NCBI RefSeq assembly: GCF_001027925.1
Contig: NZ_LECT01000029.1
Location: 62,001-126,000 of the forward strand
Direction: 5' to 3'
Origin: Rhodopirellula islandica
GTDB taxonomy: Bacteria; Planctomycetota; Planctomycetia; Pirellulales; Pirellulaceae
DNA: 64,000 bases
Shown: piece by piece, positions 8,410 to 16,234 of the stretch
How positions within the stretch are numbered: the stretch's first letter is position 1
Layout: each line of letters opens with the position of its first letter
Position numbers and translations under genes: made by a program
Notes under the pieces: generated by a model
What the model saw: only the letters and a program-made list of their open reading frames with translations
Databases searched by the model: none
What the model was told of the DNA's origin: nothing

Positions 8410-9909
8410 ATGTTGCATTCGGCCTCGCAAATTTTGAAACAACTCGAGTCGGGCGAAGTCACCGCCGTCGAGGTCATTGAACAATCACTCGCGGCCATTC
8501 GAGCCACTCAGCCAACGATCAACGCGTTCGCCCACGTTGCGGAAGAAACCGCAATGCAAGCCGCTGAGACCGTCGACGCGGATCGCAAGGCTGGCAAAAC
8601 ACTCGGTCCATTGGCAGGGCTTCCCGTTGCGATCAAGGACGTTCTGTGCACGTCCGACATGCCGACGACATGCTCGTCCAAGATGCTCAAGGACTTCACC
8701 CCGCCCTACGACGCAACCGTGGTCGCTCGGTTGAAACACGCGGGCGCGATCGTTGTTGGCAAAACCAACATGGACGAATTCGCCATGGGTGCCAGCACTG
8801 AAACCAGTGCGATGGGTGTGACCGGCAACCCCTGGGACACCACCAAAACCCCCGGTGGCAGCAGCGGTGGAGCGGCCGCCGCAATCGCGGCTGGCGTCGT
8901 GCCCCTGAGCATTGGAACTGACACCGGCGGATCGATCCGGCAACCATCGGCGTTTTGCGGCATCACCGGATTGAAACCCACCTACGGCCGAGTCAGCCGG
9001 TACGGTTTGGTCGCCTTCGCCAGCAGCCTGGACCAAGCCGGTCCGATGGGATGGTCGGTTGACGACGTGGCGATTGGACTGCAAGCGATGGCGGGTTACG
9101 ACCCACGCGACAGCACTTCCGTCGACGCCGAGGTCCCTGACTACACGCCAGCCATGGCGGCGGAAGATGTTCGCGGCATGCGAATTGGCGTGCTGCGAGA
9201 AGGGCTGGATCAAGAAGGCATTTCTCCCGCCGTCCGTGACGCGCTCGCAACCGCCGAATCAGTGTTTCGCGAACAGGGTGCCGAAATCGTCGAAGTTGAA
9301 CTGCCACACAGCAAGTACTGGGTGCCGACGTATTACGTGATCGCACCCTGCGAAGCCAGCAGCAATCTTTCGCGGTTCGACGGGGCTCATTACGGGTTCC
9401 GCGTCAGCGACGCCGAAATCGCCGCGGCCGACTCCGGACCGCTGGAGGCCATGTATTCCCTCAGCCGTGCTGGAGGATTCGGCAGCGAAGTCAAACGTCG
9501 GATCATGGTCGGGACCTACGCGCTCAGCGAGGGATACTACGACGCTTACTACAACCAAGCCCTCAAGGTTCGGCGCCTGATCCGGAATGATTACGACGCC
9601 GCGTTCCAGCAAGTTGACTTGATGCTCGGCCCGGTGACGCCTTCACCCGCGTTCGCATTGAACGAGAAAACCGACGACCCGATCGCGATGTACCTGTGTG
9701 ACTTGTTCACCGTTGGAGCCAACCTGGCGGGAGTGCCCGCGATTTCGTTGCCCGGTGGTTTCGACGCCTCTGGATTGCCGGTTGGCGTGCAGCTTCAGGC
9801 CCCGGTGATGGAAGAGACTCGTCTGCTGCGGGCGGGCAATGTGTTCCAAATGGCCAGTGATTTTCACACTCAGCGGCCACCTGCTTATAATGCAAATCAT
9901 TCGCAATAA
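8410..9909 (+). CDS. gatA: Asp/Glu-tRNA amidotransferase subunit A
   Basis: GatA of the GatCAB transamidation complex, which converts Glu-tRNA(Gln) and/or Asp-tRNA(Asn) to the amide form in the cytosol. From ATG 8410 it is 499 residues, the normal family length; the open frame extends upstream to 8245 but that part is not GatA-like. The amidase Ser-cisSer-Lys triad is visible: Lys near 76 (VAIKDVLC), the signature GGSSGGAAAAIAAG near 148-161, and GTDTGGSIRQPSAFCG near 172-187. The glutamine-site region EGYYDAYY is also present. gatB and gatC are not adjacent in this window. The gene is followed by the hemP-like gene after 39 bases. Confidence 0.93.
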   Translation: MLHSASQILKQLESGEVTAVEVIEQSLAAIRATQPTINAFAHVAEETAMQAAETVDADRKAGKTLGPLAGLPVAIKDVLCTSDMPTTCSSKMLKDFTPPYDATVVARLKHAGAIVVGKTNMDEFAMGASTETSAMGVTGNPWDTTKTPGGSSGGAAAAIAAGVVPLSIGTDTGGSIRQPSAFCGITGLKPTYGRVSRYGLVAFASSLDQAGPMGWSVDDVAIGLQAMAGYDPRDSTSVDAEVPDYTPAMAAEDVRGMRIGVLREGLDQEGISPAVRDALATAESVFREQGAEIVEVELPHSKYWVPTYYVIAPCEASSNLSRFDGAHYGFRVSDAEIAAADSGPLEAMYSLSRAGGFGSEVKRRIMVGTYALSEGYYDAYYNQALKVRRLIRNDYDAAFQQVDLMLGPVTPSPAFALNEKTDDPIAMYLCDLFTVGANLAGVPAISLPGGFDASGLPVGVQLQAPVMEETRLLRAGNVFQMASDFHTQRPPAYNANHSQ

Positions 9910-9948
9910 GGCCTTGTCTCGACAATCCCGTCGACTTAGATTGGTCAC

Positions 9949-10209
9949 ATGACCGATTCAAAACCTTCCCAGGCGACCGATTCCAACTTGGCAGAAATGC
10001 CATCGGGTTCGGTGGTGGAGGGAGCTCCGGTCGCGAAACCGGCGGTTGAATCGGTTCCATCGGAAACGACGATGTCGACCGGTGGGATGCCCAAAATCAT
10101 CCGATTCGAGGCCTTGGCACGTTGCGGTGGTGAAATCTGGATCGAAAACGAAGGCCAGATTTACCGACTTCGCAAGACCCGCCAGGGCAAACTGATTCTG
10201 ACGAAATGA
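9949..10209 (+). CDS. hemP: HemP-family small protein
   Basis: 86 residues; the last 37 match the hemin uptake protein HemP pattern, with a short beta motif followed by [16 protein letters not shown] at the very C-terminus. HemP proteins are usually about 60 residues; here an extra Ser/Pro/Thr-rich N-terminal extension of about 45 residues precedes the domain. The family is linked to haem or iron uptake, but its molecular role is poorly defined. The next gene begins 15 bases downstream, so the two probably share a transcript. Confidence 0.75.
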
Positions 10210-10224
10210 CCTTGGAATTCACCT

Positions 10225-10635
10225 GTGCACACCAGTGAAACGATTCTCGCAGTGATCCCCGGCGCGACCGAGCATGAACGCTTGGTGGTCGCGACGCGCT
10301 TCATTGAAATCGCCGAACGCCTGAAATTGCATTCGGAGGAAAGCGTCGAGCCATCTGAACGAGCCGACGACAGTCGGCCGTTCTGCGAGCAATTGACCAG
10401 CGTTCAGTCGCAACCGCTTGTGTTGCGACAAGAATCGTTCAGCGAAGCCGTGGGCTGGTTCACGCAAAGCTGCGTGGAAATGAGCCGCGAGCAGTGGGAC
10501 ATGATGCGTCGCACTCTGGTCCCCGAAACGATGCCGACCGTTCGTCGCCTACGCCATGTTCGGAAACTGAATGTGATGGACGTCGACACACCCTCGGTCA
10601 TCCCCTTCAAACCCTCTCGAGCCGTCTCGGCTTAG
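10225..10635 (+). CDS. Hypothetical protein downstream of hemP
   Basis: 136 residues starting at GTG 10225, 15 bases after hemP. I do not recognise a family. It is a soluble, charged, probably helical protein without signal peptide or membrane segment; Trp/Met-rich pieces (VGWFTQSCVEMSREQWDMM) and a basic stretch (RRLRHVRKLNVMD) are its most distinctive parts. Its position suggests a role with HemP, possibly in haem or iron handling, but there is no motif to support that. Coding potential is supported by the tight spacing and by typical codon use. Confidence 0.6.
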   Translation: MHTSETILAVIPGATEHERLVVATRFIEIAERLKLHSEESVEPSERADDSRPFCEQLTSVQSQPLVLRQESFSEAVGWFTQSCVEMSREQWDMMRRTLVPETMPTVRRLRHVRKLNVMDVDTPSVIPFKPSRAVSA

Positions 10636-11004
10636 TTCGCCAACGGGCGCCGGATCAAGGGCCGCGAGGCTCAGGGGGGGGATGCCTCGCTGACGCGTTT
10701 TGATGTTGCGTTTTATCCGTTGTTGGCCAACGGCCTTTTTCAACATAGCCAGGGGCATCGCCCCTGGAGCAGTAAAACACGGCTCCATTTTGGCCAACGG
10801 CCAAATTCAATTCAAAACGTGTGGGTTGATGTTGGCCGTTGGCCAACCAAACCGAATGCAAAAGCGCAACTTCAAAACTGACGCGTCGGGTTACCAGTTG
10901 TTGTGAATCGAAGGGCTTGGAAGCCCATCGTACGGGAAGGTGGCTGACACCTTCCCCCGGCTCGACCGAATGACGTGGCGGTACGCGCCCCGCCGATGCC
11001 GCGT
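10636..11004. repeat. Cluster of GC-rich palindromes between convergent genes
   Basis: No gene is supported. The stretch holds TTGGCCAACGGCC at 10723-10735 and 10790-10802 and its reverse complement at 10834-10846. A perfect 8-bp hairpin with 3-base loop lies at 10749-10767 (CCAGGGGC-ATC-GCCCCTGG). A half copy of the CCATCGTACG family is near 10925, and a perfect 9-bp hairpin sits at 10934-10956. It lies between the converging hypothetical genes at 10635 and 11005 and may also act as a bidirectional transcription stop. Confidence 0.65.
10934..10956. repeat. GGTGGCTGRCACC palindrome (REP-like)
   Basis: GGGAAGGTG and CACCTTCCC enclose a 5-base loop GCTGA. The core GGTGGCTGACACC differs by one base from GGTGGCTGGCACC beside the RAYT transposase at 56091-56103, and resembles the termini of the element at 2113-2356. 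Confidence 0.65.
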
Positions 11005-11838
11005 TCAATCTTCCAGCAACAACGCTTGCAGACGCGTGACCGCTTTTTGAATTTGATGGTTGGTTCGAAGCGGTGGGATTCGCTGCAGAAACTTGGGGCT
11101 GACGCCCTTGGATTGCAGGAATCGCTTCAATAGCTTTGGATCGCCATCTCGATACGCTTCCGCGGTGTGATGAACGCGAGGCCCGTAGGTTGCGTCCAGC
11201 AAACGTTCGATCACCGTCGACCAATAGGTCAGCCAATCGCTTTTGCGTTTCCCAACCGAGCCTTGAATCGAGTTGGGATCTTGGATCGAATTGGAATTCA
11301 GATCGCCTTCCGATGCGGTCGTCTGCTCGAGCTGGCGAATCTGTTGTTCGATCTCACGGGGCAAACACGGATCCAACGTGGTCGCTTCGAAATGAGTTGC
11401 CTCCAGAAAACTATCGCGGGGGCAGCGTTGAACGTAGGCATCCAGCAAGGACTGACGCCAGGACCCGGGTTCGATCGGTCGTCCCTCGGTGATCTCCAGC
11501 ACGATCAGGTTGCCCGTTTCGACATAGACCGCTTCCACGGTGGCTTCGAACATCGCAGCCATCGCAGGTGCCGGACGGGAAGTCAGCAGCGACGTGGCAA
11601 CCCGTTCGAGCAACCAAATCTTTTGCTCGGGTTCCCACATCTCGTACCAGTGGGGCGGGTCGAATCCGACCATCGGCCCGGAAATTGTGAACTGCGGGTC
11701 GCTCTCGACCTTGTGCTCCACTTCGGCCGCCGGGTTCAACTCGTCAACCAACTGATCCACCATCATCGCCACCGTGCCGCGGAACAACTCCGCTTCCGGG
11801 CCGACGAGGCATCGATTTCCGTTGGTCAGGGGCCACAT
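11005..11838 (-). CDS. Hypothetical protein coupled to the GspE-like gene
   Basis: 277 residues, start ATG at 11838, overlapping the 3' end of the upstream GspE-like gene by 13 bases, so translational coupling is likely. I do not recognise a family. The protein is soluble-looking, with a central acidic/aromatic segment (FDPPHWYEMWEPEQKIWLLERV), a Gln/Asn/Ser-rich linker near residues 180-200, and a basic C-terminus. No signal peptide or membrane span is visible. The overlap suggests it works with the pseudo-ATPase, but in what process is unknown. Confidence 0.65.
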   Translation of the reverse strand: MWPLTNGNRCLVGPEAELFRGTVAMMVDQLVDELNPAAEVEHKVESDPQFTISGPMVGFDPPHWYEMWEPEQKIWLLERVATSLLTSRPAPAMAAMFEATVEAVYVETGNLIVLEITEGRPIEPGSWRQSLLDAYVQRCPRDSFLEATHFEATTLDPCLPREIEQQIRQLEQTTASEGDLNSNSIQDPNSIQGSVGKRKSDWLTYWSTVIERLLDATYGPRVHHTAEAYRDGDPKLLKRFLQSKGVSPKFLQRIPPLRTNHQIQKAVTRLQALLLED

Positions 11839-12938
11839 AGAAAGTTGCCGGTGGAAGGAAAAAGTTTCTGCAATCGGCCCATGTCATTTTCGGACGCCAA
11901 CGCGGATCGACGCACGTCATCGATTTCGATGCTGCGACATTCCGATCGGGAGAGGCCGTTCTGATGAATCAACAGGTTAATCTGTTCGGCGAGCAAGTGG
12001 CCAATTTGTCCCCAAGCCCGCAGCCGCAAAATGGCAGAAACCGGATCGCGGGCGTGAACCACAGCGAAAACCCGCTGCCCCTGCAGCACGGCGTGCAAAC
12101 AAACTTCCGCAGAAGTACGATTGTTGAGGTCCGGAATGATGACCACCGAAGGATCCAATTCCTCCGATTCACGCTGCAACGGGTTCCAGCGACACGCCGG
12201 TTGACCGTGTGTTTGCGCGGACCACACGCCCCACAATCGTGCCAGGGGACTCTTGTCGAGCGATTTTCGGCCGCAATAGATCGTCAATCCACTTTCCGCG
12301 ACCAGCTGTCTCTGCCATGCGGATCGCTCGGCATCTTTGAGGTCATACGCGGTCAGATTCATCGGCGAGGCAACGACCACGTTGGGCTGCGACTTCTTTG
12401 AGACGGGAGGCGGCTGAGGAGATCGCTCACGAGGAACATTCTCCGCCGCGGAATCGCTGGCCCCCTCGGTTTCGACCACCGGCGGTTGTGGAACGCCATA
12501 CAATTTTTGGCGTGCACTTCGGACCACGGTGGTGCGAGCGAACAAGGGACGCATTTGCAGTCCACTGAGTCGCCGGACGTCGTCGGCCAGCAACAACGCG
12601 GCGGGGGATGCAATCGCGACTTCCAGGCTGTGGTCCTGGACTGCCAACGGCACCATCTCGTGCTGCTCACAAAACTCAGCTGGCAGGCAGCGTTTCAGCC
12701 GATGATCCACCGGGATTGTCAAACCGGCGGGCGGTTCAAACAAAGGAAGTAAATAGTGGGAAGCGTACACCGAGGCCAACTTTGACTCGTCAGTCAGACC
12801 GCATTGGTCCGCCAACTGTTCCTCGGTTGATTGCTCCTCCCTGGATTGTTCCTCGTGGCTGGAGACTTCCAGTTGCCCCCACATTTCGTCCAACCAACCG
12901 ACTGTCGGCTGGCTGACATCGACGGAAGTTAAATTCAT
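11826..12938 (-). CDS. GspE/PilB-like protein with degenerate nucleotide site
   Basis: 370 residues. Residues about 55-150 resemble the N-terminal MshEN/T2SSE_N domain of type II secretion and type IV pilus ATPases (LPLFEPPAGLTIPVDHRL ... PLFARTTVVRSARQKLYG). The C-terminal part still follows the GspE fold pattern: SGLTIYCGRKSLDKSPLARLW occupies the Walker A position but has Asp in place of the second Gly (GRKSLDKS), PSVVIIPDLNN stands where VILVGEIRD should be, and VFAVVHARDPVSAILRL matches VLSTLHTNDA. At 370 residues it is far shorter than the usual 550. It therefore looks like an inactive ATPase homologue. No other secretion genes are adjacent. Confidence 0.7.
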   Translation of the reverse strand: MNLTSVDVSQPTVGWLDEMWGQLEVSSHEEQSREEQSTEEQLADQCGLTDESKLASVYASHYLLPLFEPPAGLTIPVDHRLKRCLPAEFCEQHEMVPLAVQDHSLEVAIASPAALLLADDVRRLSGLQMRPLFARTTVVRSARQKLYGVPQPPVVETEGASDSAAENVPRERSPQPPPVSKKSQPNVVVASPMNLTAYDLKDAERSAWQRQLVAESGLTIYCGRKSLDKSPLARLWGVWSAQTHGQPACRWNPLQRESEELDPSVVIIPDLNNRTSAEVCLHAVLQGQRVFAVVHARDPVSAILRLRAWGQIGHLLAEQINLLIHQNGLSRSECRSIEIDDVRRSALASENDMGRLQKLFPSTGNFLCGP

Positions 12939-13130
12939 GGTGCTGTTTCGTGTTGCTGAATGAGTGCCTTATCGAAACAGATAGGTCGATTCGCTCCTCC
13001 GGGCTTGACGAATCGCGGGGTTCGCCGGAGAACCTCGCCGTCCCGCTTGGCTGTGAAACCGATTGTTCGGATTCTGCATGCTGTACTGACGTCATCCCCC
13101 GTCTGACTCGTTTCTGCTTGACCGCCCGAC

Positions 13131-13784
13131 ATGCTGACACCGATCGAATTGCCATCCGGTTTGGACACAACGGAAATTCCGACGGAAATTCACGCGATGG
13201 TCCACGGTGCCAAACAACGCATCGAAGCCTTCCAGGATCGCTGGGACCGGCCCCAAATCGAACTGTTCGTGGCCGCCGACTACTTGCACGTTTATCAGAC
13301 CATGCGGTGGGTCGCTGAATCACAGATGCTGAACAATTCGCGGTTCGTGGAATGGGGCTGTGGCTTTGCGGCCATCACTTGGTTGGCCGCCGCCGTCGGT
13401 TGGGATTCCATCGGGATCGAGTCCGAACCGGAATTGATCCGCCAAGGCGAGACGACACTGAGTGATTGGCAAGAAACGTTGGCAGCCATCCCTGGAGCCG
13501 GCCCGACCCCCGAATTGGTCCGGGGAAATTTCTTGCCCGAAGGATCCGAAACGCTCGCGGAAGATCCGACACTCCCCAGTCTGGGGCATTCCATCGAATC
13601 GGCTTACGCTTCGATCGGGTTGGACGTGGACGACTTTGGCATCATCTACAGTTACCCCTGGCCGGGCGAAGACGATTTCCACGAGTACGTTTTCCATCGC
13701 TACGCTGCCTACGGAGCCGTGATGGTGCTCTTCAAAGGCCCCAACGAAATGCGAGTTTGGCGAAAAACCCGCGGCCGAAGCTGA
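13131..13784 (+). CDS. Class I SAM-dependent methyltransferase-like protein
   Basis: 217 residues. The segment FVEWGCGFAAITWLAAAVG near residue 70 is a SAM-binding motif I (E/DxGxG-like, here EWGCGFA), followed by the acidic end of strand 2 (IGIESEPELIR). A later DDFGIIYSYPWPGEDDFHEYV resembles motif IV. There is no signal peptide, and the substrate cannot be read. It is divergent from the GspE-like gene across a 192-bp gap and precedes mqnA by 188 bases that contain a palindromic repeat, so a link with menaquinone synthesis is possible but weak. Confidence 0.7.
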   Translation: MLTPIELPSGLDTTEIPTEIHAMVHGAKQRIEAFQDRWDRPQIELFVAADYLHVYQTMRWVAESQMLNNSRFVEWGCGFAAITWLAAAVGWDSIGIESEPELIRQGETTLSDWQETLAAIPGAGPTPELVRGNFLPEGSETLAEDPTLPSLGHSIESAYASIGLDVDDFGIIYSYPWPGEDDFHEYVFHRYAAYGAVMVLFKGPNEMRVWRKTRGRS

Positions 13785-13855
13785 ACCGGGTTGCCGGCCT
13801 CCGTTCGCCGCGGTTATCACCACAAGGCCAAGTCCTTCCAGCAAACCACGCCAAT

Positions 13856-13948
13856 CGTACGATGGTCTTCCCAGACCGTCGCAGTTAGAGACGACGCCCC
13901 TGGAATACCATCGAAGTTACATCGACGGCCTTGGAAGGCCATCGTACG
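13856..13948. repeat. CGTACGATGG palindrome family, copy 2
   Basis: CGTACGATGG at 13856-13865 pairs with CCATCGTACG at 13939-13948. The left arm continues GTCTTCCCAGACCGTCG, close to copy 1 at 5807. The interior carries a second partial repeat (GACGGCCTTGGAAGGCC). It occupies most of the gap before mqnA, ending 24 bases before the start codon. Confidence 0.75.
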
Positions 13949-13972
13949 AGCTCCTCCAACCCTGCCACCACC

Positions 13973-14761
13973 ATGCTCCGCCTCGGCGCCGTTTCTTACC
14001 TGAACACGAAGCCATTGATCGAAACGTTGCCCGAGCATTTGGGACAGCTCGGTGAATTGCGGTTGGACCTGCCCTCTCGGCTGGCTCGTGATCTGGCGGC
14101 CGGTGAATTGGACATCGCCCTGATCCCCAGCGTCGAGTACTTTCGCGGCGGAGACGACTACGAAATCATTTCCGATGCCGCGATTGCTTGCCGTGGCCCG
14201 GTATGGAGCGTGCGGGTGCTCAGTCGCGTTCCAATGCAGGACATTCGAACGTTGGCGTTGGACGAAGGCAGCCGGACCAGCGCTGCGATGTCCCAAGTCT
14301 TGCTGGCGGAAATGCACGGGCTGCGCCCTCAAACCGTGCCCTTCCCCATCGGATCCTCGCCCGACGACATCGACGCCGACGCGTTGTTGATGATCGGCGA
14401 CCGAGCCATGCATCCGGCTCCGGCGACGTACCAGGAGATCTGGGACCTCGGCGACCGCTGGTGCCGCTGGACGGAACTGCCATTCGTGTTCGCGATGTGG
14501 GTGGCTCGTCGATCCGCGGTTGCCGATCCCAAGATTCGCGAGCAGATCGAAACCGCACTGAACGTGTCGCGAGACGAAGGATTGCAGCGATTCGAGTCCA
14601 TTGCCAAACGAGAAGCTGGCGGTCACGGGCTGACGATCGAAGACCTGCATCGCTACTTTGCCGAGAACCTGCACTTCCAACTCGGCAAGGGCGAACGACT
14701 GGGGCTGGCAGCCTTTCGCGAAAAAGCCGAACATTTGGGGCTGGTCCCCGCATCGATCTAG
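13973..14761 (+). CDS. mqnA: Chorismate dehydratase, futalosine menaquinone pathway
   Basis: MqnA converts chorismate to 3-enolpyruvoyl-benzoate, the first step of the futalosine route to menaquinone. From ATG 13973 it is 262 residues, the usual length. The family N-terminus LGAVSYLNTKPL is clear, followed by LAAGELDIALIPSVEYFR and later DEGSRTSAAM and MIGDRAM, typical of this periplasmic-binding-protein-like fold. It acts in the cytosol. mqnC lies downstream after 213 bases, interrupted by a 127-bp inverted-repeat element whose left end overlaps the mqnA stop codon. Confidence 0.9.
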   Translation: MLRLGAVSYLNTKPLIETLPEHLGQLGELRLDLPSRLARDLAAGELDIALIPSVEYFRGGDDYEIISDAAIACRGPVWSVRVLSRVPMQDIRTLALDEGSRTSAAMSQVLLAEMHGLRPQTVPFPIGSSPDDIDADALLMIGDRAMHPAPATYQEIWDLGDRWCRWTELPFVFAMWVARRSAVADPKIREQIETALNVSRDEGLQRFESIAKREAGGHGLTIEDLHRYFAENLHFQLGKGERLGLAAFREKAEHLGLVPASI

Positions 14762-14886
14762 TGGTCTGTCAGGACTTGTTTTTAGGGGAGTGGACGAGGC
14801 CACGAGTCCTGAACTGCCGTAAAATCCAAGGCCTCGTGGCCTCGTCCACTACGATCAACCGTAACTTTTAGCTGTGACAGACCACT
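14760..14886. mobile_element. 127-bp nested inverted-repeat element
   Basis: The outer arms AGTGGTCTGTCA (14760-14771) and TGACAGACCACT (14875-14886) are perfect 12-bp inverted repeats. Nested inside, 14790-14806 (GTGGACGAGGCCACGAG) pairs perfectly with 14833-14849. The outer left arm starts within the TAG stop codon of mqnA. The inner arm belongs to the GTGGACGAGG hairpin family seen at 17904 and 31310. No coding capacity. Confidence 0.7.
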
Positions 14887-14974
14887 CGCTCGGTCGCTCG
14901 CTGGATCACACACGCATCGGGTTGGGATTGGTTCCGACTCGAAATTTCAAGACTCTCCTTTCACCTCTGCAAGA

Positions 14975-16135
14975 TTGATGAACGCACCCGCCAACTCATC
15001 TGCCGTCCACGACATTCTCGCCAAAGCCGTCGCTGGCGATCGGCTGACAACCGCCGAAGGTCTGACGTTGTTGCAGAGTCACGATTTGGCCGCCCTCGGT
15101 GCCGCCGCCGAAAAGGTTTCGCGAGCCAAGCATCCCGAGCCCTATCGCACGTACAACATCGATCGGAACATCAACTACACCAACGTTTGCACCGCGGTGT
15201 GTGATTTCTGTGCGTTCTACCGAGGGCCCAAAAGCGATGAAGGGTACGTGCTGTCGCGGGAAGTCTTGCTAAAGAAAATCCAAGAGACCGTTGACCTGGG
15301 CGGCAACCAAATCTTGCTGCAAGGCGGCCTGCATCCGAAGTACAAACTCGATTGGTACGAGGAGATGTTGCGGGACATCAAAACTCGCTTTCCCGAAGTC
15401 AACGTCCACGGGTTCTCACCGCCCGAACTGCATCACTTCACCAAACTCAACAACCTGCCACTTCGCGATGTCCTGTCACGTCTGAAGGACGCGGGACTGG
15501 GAAGTGTGCCTGGTGGCGGGGCCGAGATTCTGACCGATCGCGTTCGCAACGAGATCACGCGGGGCAAAGTCATGACGGACGATTGGTTGAATGTCATGCG
15601 TGTCTGGCATGAACTCGGCGGCATCAGTTCCAGCACCATGATGTTCGGGCATGTCGAAACCCTCGCTGAGCGAATCGAACACCTTGATCGCTTGCGAAGC
15701 CTCCAAGATGAAACGGGTGGCTTCACCGCGTTCATTTGTTGGACTTTCCAACCTGACAACACCGAGATGTCCGATGTTCGACCGACTGGTTCGTTCGAAT
15801 ATTTAAAAATGTTGGCCGTCTCGCGATTGTTCCTCGACAACATCCCCAACATTCAAAGCAGTTGGGTCACGCAAGGTTTGAAGATTGGGCAAATGGCGTT
15901 GATGTTTGGTGCCAATGACATGGGCAGCCTGATGATCGAAGAAAACGTCGTTGCCGAGGCTGGAACGGTGCACTATCTGTCGTTGCAGCAAATTCGCGAA
16001 GCGATTGAGGAACTCGGGTTCATCCCTCGCCAGCGTGACGTGCACTACCACTTGGTCGACGAGCAATTGGAAGCCAAAGCCATTGCGGTAAATGGGGCAC
16101 AATCGGCAAGAGAGTTGGTCCAATTGGCGGTTTGA
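14975..16135 (+). CDS. mqnC: Cyclic dehypoxanthinyl futalosine synthase
   Basis: A radical-SAM enzyme of the futalosine menaquinone pathway that cyclises dehypoxanthine futalosine. The 4Fe-4S cysteines are Cys72, Cys76 and Cys79 (CTAVCDFC) after the family sequence DRNINYTNV. Further MqnC features are GGNQILLQGGLHP, VHGFSPPE, SVPGGGAEIL, TGGFTAFICWTFQPDNT and FGANDMGS. It is 386 residues, the normal size. It is on the same strand as mqnA, with only the inverted-repeat element between, so the two may have been one operon before the insertion. mqnB, mqnD and mqnE are not in the window. Confidence 0.92.
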   Translation: MMNAPANSSAVHDILAKAVAGDRLTTAEGLTLLQSHDLAALGAAAEKVSRAKHPEPYRTYNIDRNINYTNVCTAVCDFCAFYRGPKSDEGYVLSREVLLKKIQETVDLGGNQILLQGGLHPKYKLDWYEEMLRDIKTRFPEVNVHGFSPPELHHFTKLNNLPLRDVLSRLKDAGLGSVPGGGAEILTDRVRNEITRGKVMTDDWLNVMRVWHELGGISSSTMMFGHVETLAERIEHLDRLRSLQDETGGFTAFICWTFQPDNTEMSDVRPTGSFEYLKMLAVSRLFLDNIPNIQSSWVTQGLKIGQMALMFGANDMGSLMIEENVVAEAGTVHYLSLQQIREAIEELGFIPRQRDVHYHLVDEQLEAKAIAVNGAQSARELVQLAV

Positions 16136-16234
16136 CCGAAGTCCGGTAGTCTTTTCCAAAGTGGTGCGGAAGTTGCCCTGCAACGGTGCAACGTCTGACT
16201 GAAACGACCGACTATCGCCAACCAGATCTCACGC

